NCBI RefSeq assembly: GCF_030551255.1
Contig: NZ_CP130630.1
Coordinates: 6,801,501 to 6,865,500 of the forward strand
Direction of reading: 5' to 3'
Source of the DNA: Streptomyces sp. NL15-2K
GTDB taxonomy: Bacteria; Actinomycetota; Actinomycetes; Streptomycetales; Streptomycetaceae
DNA: 64,000 nt
Below, piece after piece: positions 1 through 8,166 of this stretch. Positions within the stretch are counted from its first letter, which is position 1. Every line of letters starts with the position of its first letter. The notes beneath the pieces were generated by a model. That model saw only the letters and a program-made list of their open reading frames with translations, was not told where the DNA came from and did no database searches. The position numbers and the translations under genes are program-made.

Positions 1-127
1 CGTGCCGGGCCTGTACTTCACGGGTCTGCCGGCGGCGGCGTCGTACGGGCCGGTGATGCGGTTCGTGTGCGGGACGGAGTTCGCGTCACCGAGGCTGGCG
101 AGGCATCTGGCGGCGGCGCACGGCTGA
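1..127 (+). CDS. FAD-dependent oxidoreductase, C-terminal end only (partial)
   Basis: Only the last 41 codons are in the window, read in frame from base 2 to a TGA at 125-127. The tail contains GLYFTGLPAAASYGPVMRF followed by SPRLARHLAA. From memory this resembles the end of flavin-dependent monooxygenases or amine-oxidase-like oxidoreductases of Streptomyces, where the segment closes the FAD-binding fold. Substrate and reaction cannot be judged from so little. Its stop codon lies about 75 bases before the left end of a Tn7-like element, so its 3' end is a candidate target site for that element. Confidence 0.6.
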   Translation, partial: VPGLYFTGLPAAASYGPVMRFVCGTEFASPRLARHLAAAHG

Positions 128-202
128 GGGCGGCCCGGGCGTTCCCGCGTGCCGGGCGCGGCGCGCGCAGCCGGCCGGTGTCCCGTATCGGTGAAGCCTG
201 CT

Positions 203-317
203 GTTCTCAGACGAGTTGGCAGTTCAGCGTGGCTGGTCTCGGTGGTGCATGTGAGCCGGTGCCCGGTTTTCCGACTTCAGGGTGGTTTGGGTCTCATCTG
301 ATCTGGTCTGTGTCATC
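203..317 (+). repeat. Left-end transposase binding repeats of the Tn7-like element
   Basis: Three related motifs precede tnsA: GTTCTCAGACGAGTTGGCAG at 203-222, CTTCAGGGTGGTTTGG around 275-290, and ATCTGATCTGGTCTGTGTCA from 296. They match, in inverted orientation, motifs at the right end. For example, 296-317 and the complement of the motif at 5197-5222 share TCTGA-n-CTGG and TGTCATC. Several spaced copies at both ends is the usual layout of TnsB sites in Tn7 relatives. Alignment was by eye. Confidence 0.6.
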
Positions 318-337
318 GAACCCTGGATGGTCGTCCC

Positions 338-1132
338 ATGAGGGTTCGTGTGGGGACGGCGGTGCCTGAAGGGCCGCAGGGGGTTGAGCACGTTTCCGTG
401 TACGCGGATGCGTCGAGGTACGAGATCGGCTGGGTTGAAGCGGACGGCGGGACGAGACGTCGGCCGTTGACCGAGGCCGGGGATGTCGCTTTCGAGGACG
501 CGCTGCCGGTGCGGGACTTCCCGTCGTACCGCGGCCAGCGCCATTTTCCGGGGCTGTACTGGGCGGTGACGACCGGTCGGCATGTGGGGTTCGAATCGTG
601 GCTGGAGCGGGATCACGCGATGCTGCTCGACTTCGATCCGCTGGTGACGGGGTTCTCCTCGCAGCCGTTCTGGCTGAGCTGGCGGGACGAGGGATCAGGC
701 CGCAGCCGGTCACACGCTCCGGACTACTTCGCGCGGGCTGCGGACGGAAGTGGCCTGGTGGTGGACTGCCGTCCGGCGGACCGGATCGACCAGAGGGCCG
801 CCGAGTCGTTCAAGCGGGCGCGGGAAGCGTGTGACGCGGTGGGCTGGGCCTACCGTGTCGCCAGTGAGATCGATCCCGTCCGAGTGGCGAATCTGCGCTG
901 GCTGGCGGGCTATCGCCATCCGCGCTTCGCCGTGTCGGAGGGGATGACGGCGGCGGTCTGCGCGGCCTTCGCGACTCCCGCACCGTTGCTCGGGCAGGCT
1001 GCAACGCTGGGTGATCCGATCGGCGTGCTCCCGGTGGTCTTCCACCTGCTCTGGCGCGGGCTGCTGCGGGCCGACCTGGGCCGTCGCCTGAGTGATCGCA
1101 CCGTGGTGATGACCGGGGAGGCGGGCCGGTGA
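338..1132 (+). CDS. tnsA: TnsA-like transposon endonuclease
   Basis: A 264-residue protein that probably cuts the 5' ends of the Tn7-like element as partner of the DDE transposase. Visible candidates for the restriction-endonuclease-fold active site are Glu in FESWLERD, Asp in SHAPDYF and the strand LVVDCRP; the last aligns with the Q/E-x-K position of classical TnsA but has Arg instead of Lys. Family members in actinomycetes have this size. It is first of four genes, and its TGA overlaps the GTG of tnsB. ATG 338 is preceded only by a weak GGATGG; GTG 350 or GTG 361 are alternative starts. Confidence 0.82.
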   Translation: MRVRVGTAVPEGPQGVEHVSVYADASRYEIGWVEADGGTRRRPLTEAGDVAFEDALPVRDFPSYRGQRHFPGLYWAVTTGRHVGFESWLERDHAMLLDFDPLVTGFSSQPFWLSWRDEGSGRSRSHAPDYFARAADGSGLVVDCRPADRIDQRAAESFKRAREACDAVGWAYRVASEIDPVRVANLRWLAGYRHPRFAVSEGMTAAVCAAFATPAPLLGQAATLGDPIGVLPVVFHLLWRGLLRADLGRRLSDRTVVMTGEAGR

Positions 1133-3174
1133 CTGCCTCGGGGCCTCGTGGAGTGCTGCGGGTCGGTGACCGGGTCCGGTTCGACGGACAGGTCCACCTC
1201 GTGGCGGGTCTGGCCGGCACCACGGTGCGGCTGCAGGGCGAGTCCGGCGGAGCATCGTTGGTGCTGTTCTCCCATCTGCTGGCGGCGGACGGCTTCGAGA
1301 TGCTCGACTCCCTGCCCGAAGCGCCGGGGTTGCCGTCGTTCGGACTGCTGGACACCGTTCCCGAGCCCGCCCTGCGGCGGGCCCGGTTGCTTGAGCGGCA
1401 CATGGTCGAGATGGAGACCGGACTGCTGCCCGGCGCGGAGCCGACCGCCAGGCCCCGGCCCGAGTACGACCCGAAGTGGCGCACGGTGAACGAACGGATC
1501 GCGGCGAAGGCGGAGGAACTGGCCGCTCTCGGGACGCCGATGACCGCCCGGACCCTGTTCCGGTTGCGGGGCTGCTGGCGCGAGCAGGGACTTTGGGGGC
1601 TGGTCGACCACCGTGCCACCCGCGTCTCCAAGCCGACCGGGCACGCGGACGAACGGCTGGTCACCGCCATCACGGAGGCACTGGCCGGGCAGGAGAAGCT
1701 GTCCACGGGAACCCGGAGCCGGGTGCTCCGCGAGGCTGAGCGGATCCTCGTCGAGCGTCACGGTGAGGGAGCCGTCGAGCTGCCTTCACGGTCCACCCTC
1801 TACCGGCTGGTGCGGTCCCTGTCGGAGGGGATGCACTCCTTCGGCACTGCCACGGCCCGCCGGTCACGAGCCCGCCGCCCGCAAGGGGTGTTCACCCCGT
1901 CGAAGGCCGCCCGGCCCGGCGAGGTCGTGCAGATCGACACCACCCCGCTGGACGTGCTGGCGATCCTGGACGACGGCGTGACGGGCCGGGTCGAGCTGAC
2001 CATCGCGGTCGACGTCGCAACACGGACGATCTGCGCGGCCGTCCTGCGGCCTGCGGGCACCAAGGCCGTGGATGCGGCTCTACTACTGGCCCGCATCCTG
2101 GTCCCCGAGCCGATGCGGCCGGGCTGGCACGACGCTCTTCGGATGTCCGTCTCGCTCATCCCGCACGCGCGGCTGATGAGCGTGGATGCCCGCCTGGAAC
2201 ACGCCGCCGCGAAACCGGTGATCGTCCCGGACACCATCGTGGTCGACCACGGCAAGGTGTTCATCTCGGAGACGTTCGTGACGGCCTGCCAGACCCTGGG
2301 CGTCTCCGTCCAGCCGGCCCGGCCCGCCACCCCGACCGACAAAGGCGTGGTGGAACGCACCTTTTCCTCGATCAACACGCTGTTCTGCCAGCACGTCGCC
2401 GGCTACGTCGGCTCCAACCCCACCCGGCGTGGTGAGGACGTCCAGGCTGTTTGGACCCTGCGAGAACTCGCCGACCTCTTCGACGAATGGGTCGTTGCCC
2501 GATGGCAGACGAGGCCCCACGACAGCCTCCGCAGCCCGTTCCTGCCGGGCCAGGCTCTGTCCCCGAACGACGTCTACGCGATGCTTGTGGCCCGCAGCGG
2601 ACACCTGCCGGTCTGCCTGACCGGCGACGACTACATCGAACTCCTGCCCGCGGAGTGGCGGAAGATCAACGACTACGGCGTCGTCATGGACTACCGCACC
2701 TACGACTGCCGCGACCTGGCGCCCTACCGGCGCCAGCCTTCTGGCGTCGACCTCAAGGGCGGCCTCTGGGAAGTCCACTACGACCCCTACGATCTGTCCC
2801 ACATCTGGATCCGCGATCACCGGGCAGGCGGCTGGATCACCGTCCCCTGGACCCGGCTGGACTCCGTCTCCGCCCCCTTCGCCGACTTCACCTGGCGACA
2901 CGCCCGTTCTGTCCTGGCCGCCCAGGGCGCCGACGACACCGACGAAGGCGCGATCGCCGCAGTTGTGGAAGACCTGCTCACCCGGGCTCAGAACGGCCCG
3001 GACCGCAAAGTTGCCGCCCGCACCCACGCGGCAGCCAGCCACCCCGTTCACCCTGGCCTTCGGCCTGCCCTCCCCGAAGAACCGCAGGAAGGCCCGGAGG
3101 ACGAGGACCAACCAGTCGGCAAGGTCATTCCCTTCGGGGTCTTCGACGCCTTCACCGACGGGAGCCGTCCATGA
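1129..3174 (+). CDS. tnsB: TnsB-like DDE transposase (Mu/retroviral integrase type)
   Basis: A 681-residue transposase that binds the end repeats and joins 3' ends to target DNA. The integrase core shows first Asp in VVQIDTTPLD (about residue 267), second Asp in TIVVDHGKVF (about 374) and Glu in DKGVVERTFSS (about 408), a complete DDE triad. An N-terminal helical DNA-binding region and a C-terminal Mu-transposase-like beta-barrel region flank the core. Length fits the TnsB/TniA family. GTG 1129 overlaps the tnsA stop, and the ATG of tnsC overlaps its own stop, so the genes are translationally coupled. Confidence 0.9.
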   Translation: MTASGPRGVLRVGDRVRFDGQVHLVAGLAGTTVRLQGESGGASLVLFSHLLAADGFEMLDSLPEAPGLPSFGLLDTVPEPALRRARLLERHMVEMETGLLPGAEPTARPRPEYDPKWRTVNERIAAKAEELAALGTPMTARTLFRLRGCWREQGLWGLVDHRATRVSKPTGHADERLVTAITEALAGQEKLSTGTRSRVLREAERILVERHGEGAVELPSRSTLYRLVRSLSEGMHSFGTATARRSRARRPQGVFTPSKAARPGEVVQIDTTPLDVLAILDDGVTGRVELTIAVDVATRTICAAVLRPAGTKAVDAALLLARILVPEPMRPGWHDALRMSVSLIPHARLMSVDARLEHAAAKPVIVPDTIVVDHGKVFISETFVTACQTLGVSVQPARPATPTDKGVVERTFSSINTLFCQHVAGYVGSNPTRRGEDVQAVWTLRELADLFDEWVVARWQTRPHDSLRSPFLPGQALSPNDVYAMLVARSGHLPVCLTGDDYIELLPAEWRKINDYGVVMDYRTYDCRDLAPYRRQPSGVDLKGGLWEVHYDPYDLSHIWIRDHRAGGWITVPWTRLDSVSAPFADFTWRHARSVLAAQGADDTDEGAIAAVVEDLLTRAQNGPDRKVAARTHAAASHPVHPGLRPALPEEPQEGPEDEDQPVGKVIPFGVFDAFTDGSRP

Positions 3175-4226
3175 ACCCGCCCCCGGACGCCGGGCAGGAA
3201 CCAGAGGACGTCCACCCGCTGAGCACGAAGGAGGGCTGGGCATGCTTCGTCGCCGAAGAGACCATGCCTCCCGAGGTGCTCTCACCCGCCGCAATTCAGC
3301 GTCTGAGTCCGGACCAGCGGACTGCCCGTGAGCGTGAACGCGAGGACTATCACGCGCAGTTGGTCATCGTCCGCACTCCCACGATCCAGCACGTCACCAC
3401 CACCGGCCGCAAGCGGATCCTCCTCAACCGTCGCCAGCAGTCGGCCCGCCGCGGACTGATCGTCAGCGGGCCCGCGGGCACGGGAAAGACCACCGCGATC
3501 ACGCAGCTCGGCAAGAACTACGAACTCCTCGGCCGCCGCCGCGGCGAAGTCGGGCACCAGGCCCTGCCCGTCGTCTATGTCACCGTCCCGCCCGCAGCGA
3601 CACCCAAGATGCTCGCGGTCGAACTCGCCCGCTTCATCGGCCTGCCGCTGCCCAGCCGTTTCAGCCAGGTCGACATCACCAACCGCGTCTGCGACCTGCT
3701 CTGCAGCAGGAGCTGCCGCCTGGTGCTGATCGACGAGCTCCATAACCTCGACATCCGCACCAAGACCGGCGCCGAAGCCTCCGATCAGATCAAGTATCTG
3801 TCCGAGCGCATCCCGGCGACGTTCGTCTTGGCCGGAGTCGATGTTGAGGACACTGGGCTGTTCACGGGCCGCCGCGGCGGGCAGATCGCCAGCCGCTACA
3901 CCGAGATCACCACTCGCCCCTTCCCCCACAAGACGGCCAAGGACAAAGAAGCCTGGCAGTCCTTGGTGACCACGCTGGAGGAGGCCCTACGGCTTTATGC
4001 CCACCGCCCGCAGACCCTCCTCAAGCTGAGCGCCTACCTGCACGACCGCACCGGGGGCATGATCGGCAGCCTGTCCCACCTCGTCCGCGAAGCCGCACTG
4101 GACGCCATCATCAGCGGCACAGAGAAGATCACACGCACCGGACTCGATGAAGTCGAACTCGACCGGGCCGTTGCACAGCAGACCAGACGCCGTCCCTCGA
4201 CTCCCGCGACGAGGAAGGCCAGTTGA
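3171..4226 (+). CDS. tnsC: TnsC/TniB-like AAA+ transposition regulator
   Basis: A 351-residue ATPase expected to link the targeting protein to the transposase. Walker A is GPAGTGKTT (about residue 103) and Walker B is LVLIDELHN (about 187). The sequence GGMIGSLSHLVREAA near the C terminus is typical of TniB/TnsC proteins. The start ATG at 3171 overlaps the tnsB stop (ATGA), and its stop overlaps the TTG start of the next gene. The protein carries the usual pairing signal of Tn7/Tn5053 systems: an AAA protein directly after a DDE transposase. Confidence 0.9.
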   Translation: MNPPPDAGQEPEDVHPLSTKEGWACFVAEETMPPEVLSPAAIQRLSPDQRTAREREREDYHAQLVIVRTPTIQHVTTTGRKRILLNRRQQSARRGLIVSGPAGTGKTTAITQLGKNYELLGRRRGEVGHQALPVVYVTVPPAATPKMLAVELARFIGLPLPSRFSQVDITNRVCDLLCSRSCRLVLIDELHNLDIRTKTGAEASDQIKYLSERIPATFVLAGVDVEDTGLFTGRRGGQIASRYTEITTRPFPHKTAKDKEAWQSLVTTLEEALRLYAHRPQTLLKLSAYLHDRTGGMIGSLSHLVREAALDAIISGTEKITRTGLDEVELDRAVAQQTRRRPSTPATRKAS

Positions 4227-5086
4227 GTACACACCCGCGCATACTGCCTGTCCCCCTCTCGCCAGTGCACCGCGAGACGGTCGGCTCCTATCTGAACCGG
4301 CTCGCGGACGCCAACCGCCTGCCGGTCCGCTATCTGGCCGGTCTTCTCGGTCACAACCGTCATCACCGCCGTGACGACAACCGCACGGACCACTGGACCC
4401 CACGGGCCCTGCTCGGACTATCCGCCCTGACCGGCCGGGCACCCGCCGAACTCGTGCATGCGATGCCAGCTCTCGCCGAACTCAGCGAGGGCCAACGAAT
4501 CGGTCCACGCCCGAGCACCGGCCACGGCGATGCCCTTCACCGTCCGGCATGCCGCCCCTGCATGGCCCGGCGCGGAATCGACGGCCTCGTCGTCCGCGAG
4601 ACCCTGCCCCACGAAGCAGTCTGCCCACGACATCACCGCTGGCTCCTGGGCGACGAGCAGCATCTCCTCCGCGTTCTGCCCGACGTTCGCAGAGCCAACC
4701 AGCGCCACCGGCGACTCACGAGCCGCCGCAGGGGCTCCGCCCCCGAGCAGAGCTACCGCACCGCACGTGACAGCTTGCTGAAGTGGTTCCACACCGCCGC
4801 CGAGACACAGCTCCAACAGCGGTGGACGGACCGGATTCATCTCCTCGGCGAAGACATCTACGGAGACCCACTCCGCCCGTCTCCGAACCGCATCGAGATC
4901 GCGACCTACCCCGAAACGGTCATCCTCACCAGCCTGCTCTCATCACCGCACTGGCGCGATCACCAGGAATCGGCCCCGGAGATCGCACGCCGGTTCCAGC
5001 TCAAGGCAGGGAGCCGCGAGCTGGCAGCCCTCCAGAAACTGGCAACTTCCCTGAGACCGAGGCTCTCCCTGTCTCAATCAGACTGA
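4223..5086 (+). CDS. tniQ: TniQ/TnsD-like target-selection protein
   Basis: A 287-residue protein that should choose the insertion site. It opens with the TniQ-type segment containing ETVGSYLNRLADANRLP and then a zinc-finger pattern, CRPCMARRG followed by CPRHHRWL (CxxC...CxxH). It starts with TTG at 4223 inside the stop overlap TTGA. It is short compared with classical TnsD, so it probably holds the TniQ domain and only a small target-reading tail. The 3' end overlaps one of the right-end repeats (5034-5057). No CRISPR array or Cas gene is near, so protein-directed targeting is inferred. Confidence 0.85.
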   Translation: MSTHPRILPVPLSPVHRETVGSYLNRLADANRLPVRYLAGLLGHNRHHRRDDNRTDHWTPRALLGLSALTGRAPAELVHAMPALAELSEGQRIGPRPSTGHGDALHRPACRPCMARRGIDGLVVRETLPHEAVCPRHHRWLLGDEQHLLRVLPDVRRANQRHRRLTSRRRGSAPEQSYRTARDSLLKWFHTAAETQLQQRWTDRIHLLGEDIYGDPLRPSPNRIEIATYPETVILTSLLSSPHWRDHQESAPEIARRFQLKAGSRELAALQKLATSLRPRLSLSQSD

Positions 5087-5254
5087 CAACCCGCAGGTCA
5101 GCGGTCCTACCGCTTCCACCCTCGTTGACCCACGAAGTCCTGGTCGAACCCGCCGCACAGCCCCTGACACATCAAGGTGCGGCACCGTCTCACTCCAAGA
5201 TGACAACTCCCAGCTCAGAGCCAGGCAGTCCACCAACCTCATTGAGAACGGACA
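5034..5254 (-). repeat. Right-end transposase binding repeats of the Tn7-like element
   Basis: Read on the minus strand, four motifs match the left-end family: TCTCAGGGAAGTTGCCAGTT (within 5034-5057), CTGACCTGCGGGTTGTCAG (5083-5104), CTCTGAGCTGGGAGTTGTCA (within 5197-5222) and GTTCTCAATGAGGTTGGTGG (within 5229-5250). The first lies inside the 3' end of tniQ. The interval 5087-5281 holds no gene; these repeats and the element boundary are its only recognisable content. Confidence 0.6.
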
Positions 5255-5281
5255 GCCGGGTCCGCGCCGGCGAACGTCGGT

Positions 5282-5893
5282 TCACGCCTCCTCGGCCGCC
5301 CGCTGCCAGGTCAGGAAGTCCTCGATCAGTTCGGGTGGGTTGGCCGCCTCGGTGGCCTCGATCTCCCAGCCGGGGCAGTCCATGTCGAAGACCACGACCG
5401 GCAGGGGGCGGCCGAAGAGCTGCTCGATACGGCCGCTGTCGTGCAGATGACGCGCGAGGTCGATGCAGGCGTCGGCGAAGTGGAGGTTGAGGAGGTCGCG
5501 CTGGGCGTCGATCACGTCGTCCGCGCCCACCTCCACGTCATCGCCGTCGTACCAGAGGCCGAGCCGCTTGATCTCCTCGACGTACAGCGGGCCGCCGGCC
5601 GGGTCCTCGGGGACGTTGCCGAGGGTCTCGAAACCGTCGAGGAGCCAGCAGGCGTAGTTCCAGCGGGCCTCACCGGGGTCGTCCGGGCGCCTCTCCCGCT
5701 CGTACTGGCCCTCGGTGTTGTAGCCGATGGCGACGTAGGGGCGGCGGTCGTCGTAGTCGATGCGCCAGATGTTGAAGGAGAGGGCGTAGATCTCGCGTCT
5801 CGACGCCTCGGGGAAGCGTTCCAGGATGCCGGCGGCGGCCTCCCGTAGATGCGCCTGAAAAACTCCCGGCGATTCTTTCGGCCGGTCTGTCAC
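5282..5893 (-). CDS. Conserved hypothetical protein, function unknown
   Basis: A 203-residue soluble acidic protein with no signal peptide, membrane segment or catalytic motif that I recognise. Conserved-looking stretches include REIYALSFNIWRIDYDDRRP and ARWNYACWLLDGFETLG. GTG 5893 was chosen because GGGGG lies about 8 bases upstream; a longer frame from 6154 would run through the neighbouring gene. It is divergent from the AhpD-like gene, with about 90 bases between them, so the two may share a control region. It abuts the right end of the transposon. A DUF4303-like or immunity-type family is possible, but I cannot confirm it. Confidence 0.7.
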   Translation of the reverse strand: MTDRPKESPGVFQAHLREAAAGILERFPEASRREIYALSFNIWRIDYDDRRPYVAIGYNTEGQYERERRPDDPGEARWNYACWLLDGFETLGNVPEDPAGGPLYVEEIKRLGLWYDGDDVEVGADDVIDAQRDLLNLHFADACIDLARHLHDSGRIEQLFGRPLPVVVFDMDCPGWEIEATEAANPPELIEDFLTWQRAAEEA

Positions 5894-5986
5894 AACAACT
5901 GCCCCCGCTCCGTCAGTGCGGTGAAAGCGAAAACGAAGCGCCAGCTTCTCACTCACCTGCTCAGCACTGACACAGGAGGCATCACC

Positions 5987-6448
5987 ATGCAGGCTCGGAT
6001 GACGAACCCGGCGTACGTCCTTCCCGGCGCGATGAAGGGCATCGGCACCATCTTCCAGGCGATCGGCGAGGGCGGCCTGTCGCAGGAGGTGGCGGAGATC
6101 GTCGGGCTGCGTGCCAGCCAGATCAACGGGTGCAGCGCCTGCGTGCACGGACACGTCCTGAACATGCGAAAGGCCGGCGCGAGCGAGGAGCGCATCGCGG
6201 CCGTCGCCGCCTGGCGGGAGGCACCCTTCTTCTCCGACGCCGAGCGGGCCGCGTTGCAGCTGACCGAGTCGGTCACCCGCCTCGCGGACCGGTCGCAGGA
6301 CGCCGTACCGGACGCGCTGTGGGACGAGGTCGCCGACTACTTCGACGAGAAGGAGCTGTCGGCGCTCATCCTCACCATCTCCCTCACCAACATGTTCAAC
6401 CGCATCAACGCCACCATCAGGGAGCCGGCGGGGACGACCTGGGGGTGA
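5987..6448 (+). CDS. Carboxymuconolactone decarboxylase / AhpD-like protein
   Basis: A 153-residue all-alpha protein of the AhpD-like superfamily. The redox motif is INGCSACVHGH (Cys49, Cys52, His56), the CxxC-x3-H signature of alkylhydroperoxidase-type members, so a thiol-based peroxidase role is more likely than decarboxylation. ATG 5987 follows AGGAGG at 5974-5979. The sequence FFSDAERAALQLTESVTRL is typical of the family. It stands alone and divergent from the unknown gene upstream. The physiological substrate is not evident. Confidence 0.88.
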   Translation: MQARMTNPAYVLPGAMKGIGTIFQAIGEGGLSQEVAEIVGLRASQINGCSACVHGHVLNMRKAGASEERIAAVAAWREAPFFSDAERAALQLTESVTRLADRSQDAVPDALWDEVADYFDEKELSALILTISLTNMFNRINATIREPAGTTWG

Positions 6449-6493
6449 ACGCCGGGCGCGCAGCGTGCACCGGCCAGGAGGCCGGGCGGCGCG

Positions 6494-6758
6494 TCACGAC
6501 GTACAGACGTCCGTCAACGCGTCGCCGCCGCATCGATCCTGCTGGAGTCGGGGTTGGTGTCGCCGTTCAGGATGGACTTGTCCAGGCCGGCCTCGTGGAT
6601 GGACTTGAGGCTGTCGGCGATCGTGTCGGCGTTGGAGACACAGTCCAGTGAGGTGTCGATGTCGTCGGGTTCGCAGGCGGTGGCGAGGGCGGCGGTCAGG
6701 GTGACGGCGCCACCGCGGTGGCGATCGTGGTGATACGGCGTCGGCGGTTCCTGGGCAC
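6494..6758 (-). pseudogene. Degraded small lipoprotein gene
   Basis: Three reading frames must be joined to recover one protein. GTG 6758 (AAGGGA upstream) gives a basic leader RNRRRRITTIATAVA, a one-base shift gives LTAALATAC (a lipobox) followed by EPDDIDTSLDCVSNADTIAD, and another shift near the end gives DALTDVCTS and a stop at 6494-6496. From memory, intact Streptomyces relatives carry a longer central helical region between the IHEAG and ILNGDTNPDSS segments; here HEAGLDKSILNGDTNPDSS joins directly, suggesting an internal deletion. At least two frameshifts plus the deletion make it a pseudogene. Confidence 0.65.
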
Positions 6759-6902
6759 GGGAGCGTCCCTTCGACGAGGTCGGTCTGTCTGTGCCGTCCA
6801 CGATCCCGTCGCCCGCCCGTTGCCACGGGGGAGCCGACTGCCGTATCCAGGGTGTAGCCCGCTACACCCGGGGCTGTCGGCTCCCAGCCGCACGACCAGG
6901 CA

Positions 6903-8051
6903 CTACGCCCGGTACCGGCCCAACGTCCGCAACCCCGGCAGCGCCTTGTCCTCGAAGTCGAACAGCGCGAGGTTCTCCCAGGCGTTGCCCGACGTCGGGT
7001 CCGCCGGGTCCCAGCCGCTGCCGGCGCGGTAGGTCCACACGCCTTCCCAGTAGCAGTGGCCCAGGCCCTGGCCGTCCGGCACGGCGGCGGCGAGATCGGC
7101 GACCGCGCGCAGCCACGCGGCCTGGCCCTCGGGGGTGGCGGGGAAGCCCGGCGTGAGCTGCGAGGGGCTGTTCATGATGTCGTTGATCGCGTCCTCGCTC
7201 TCCAGCGTGAACGGGTACGCGGTCTCGGCGATCACGCACGGCTTGCCGTAACGGGCCGTGATGTCGGCCATGTTGGCGGCGGCCTGCTCCACCGTGCCGT
7301 GCCAGAAGGGGTAGTAGGACAGGCCGATGATGTCGAAGTCGACGCCGAGCGCGACCGCGTTGTCGAACCACCAGCGGTACAGCCCGTTGTCGCCGCCGTT
7401 GGCCAGGTGGAGGATCGTGCGGATGCGCGGGGTGGTGTCGCGGGCCGCGCGCAGGCCGGCCTTGAGGAAGGCGGCGAGGTTGTCCCAGTGCTCCCAGTTG
7501 CCCTCGGGCCAGATCATGCCGCCGTTGAGTTCGTTGCCGATCTGCACCAGATCCGCCGGGGTGCCCTGCCGCCGGAGCGCGCCGAGGACGTCGGCGGTGT
7601 GGTCGTAGACGGCCCGGGTCAGGCCCGCCACGTCCAGGTCGGCCCAGGCGGCCGGCTTGGTCTGGTGCGCCGGGTCCGCCCACCGGTCGGAGTAGTGGAA
7701 GTCGATCCAGATGCCGATGCCGGCCCGCTTCAGGCGGCGGGCCAGCGGGAGTATGCGCTTCTTGTTGTTGTAGCCGTCGGCCGGGTCGACCCAGACCTTC
7801 AGGCGGGCGTGGGTGATGCCCGCGTGCGCGAGGATGCGGACCGGGTCGTCGCGGCGGCCGTCGGCCCGCCGGTACACGGCGCCGTTGGCCTCGTTCTTCG
7901 GCAGCGAGGAGATGTCCATGCCTCGGATCTCCAGGCGACGGCGACTGCCCGCCGCCGAGGCGGAGGTGCTGGCGACGGCAGGTGCCGCGCCCAGCACGGG
8001 AACCGCCAGTGCGGCGCCTCCGGCAGCGGTGAGAACACTACGTCTGCGCAT
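6903..8051 (-). CDS. Secreted arabinogalactan endo-beta-1,4-galactanase (GH53)
   Basis: A 382-residue GH53 enzyme that cuts the beta-1,4-galactan backbone of arabinogalactan I outside the cell. A twin-arginine-type signal (MRRRSVLTAAGG, ending near ASA) starts the protein. Mature landmarks are RGMDISSLPKNEANG, the acid/base Glu in LVQIGNELNGGM and the nucleophile Glu in VIAETAYPF. The ATG follows AGGGA. It lies downstream of the GH42 gene on the same strand, separated by a tandem repeat, and beside an ABC importer and LacI regulator, which together form a galactan-use locus. Confidence 0.92.
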   Translation of the reverse strand: MRRRSVLTAAGGAALAVPVLGAAPAVASTSASAAGSRRRLEIRGMDISSLPKNEANGAVYRRADGRRDDPVRILAHAGITHARLKVWVDPADGYNNKKRILPLARRLKRAGIGIWIDFHYSDRWADPAHQTKPAAWADLDVAGLTRAVYDHTADVLGALRRQGTPADLVQIGNELNGGMIWPEGNWEHWDNLAAFLKAGLRAARDTTPRIRTILHLANGGDNGLYRWWFDNAVALGVDFDIIGLSYYPFWHGTVEQAAANMADITARYGKPCVIAETAYPFTLESEDAINDIMNSPSQLTPGFPATPEGQAAWLRAVADLAAAVPDGQGLGHCYWEGVWTYRAGSGWDPADPTSGNAWENLALFDFEDKALPGLRTLGRYRA

Positions 8052-8078
8052 TTCAGGGTCCCTTCACGGTGAAAGCCA

Positions 8079-8155
8079 CAGAGGAAGAACAAACGCGGAA
8101 CAACAGAGGAAGAACAAAACGCGGAACAACAGAGGAAGAACAAAACGCGGAACAA
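8079..8155 (+). repeat. Three tandem 25-26 bp units between two glycosidase genes
   Basis: The units at 8079-8103 (25 bp), 8104-8129 (26 bp) and 8130-8155 (26 bp) are nearly identical, each built as CAGAGGAAGAACAAAACGC plus GGAACAA; the first lacks one A. The purine-rich array sits in the gap between the GH42 stop and the GH53 start, so it would lie in the 5' leader of GH53 or in the intercistronic RNA. It encodes nothing evident. Confidence 0.9.
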
Positions 8156-8166
8156 GGGCAGGAAAC

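Larger units (their letters stand above)
199..5254 (+). mobile_element. Minimal Tn7-like transposon (TnsA, TnsB, TnsC, TniQ), no cargo
   Basis: Four overlapping plus-strand genes encode a TnsA-like endonuclease, a DDE transposase (TnsB), an AAA regulator (TnsC/TniB) and a zinc-finger targeting protein (TniQ/TnsD). Related 20-25 bp motifs lie in inverted orientation outside the genes: near 203-225, 274-290 and 296-317 on the left, and near 5034-5057, 5083-5104, 5197-5222 and 5229-5250 on the right. The outermost pair shares GTTCTCA. Exact termini are uncertain: the left end may start at 199-202 and the right end may finish at 5250-5254. A weak candidate target duplication is AAGCC (194-198) against CAGCC (5253-5257). 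No passenger gene lies between tniQ and the right end, which makes the element about 5 kb. TnsA implies cut-and-paste movement. Confidence 0.8.

Noticed and set aside
194..5257. AAGCC/CAGCC as the target-site duplication of the Tn7-like element
   Set aside because: Only four of five bases match and the ends are not fixed, so it is mentioned but not claimed.
5087..5281. Search for cargo, a CRISPR array or an attachment gene at the transposon right end
   Set aside because: Only end repeats are visible; no open frame or array fits.
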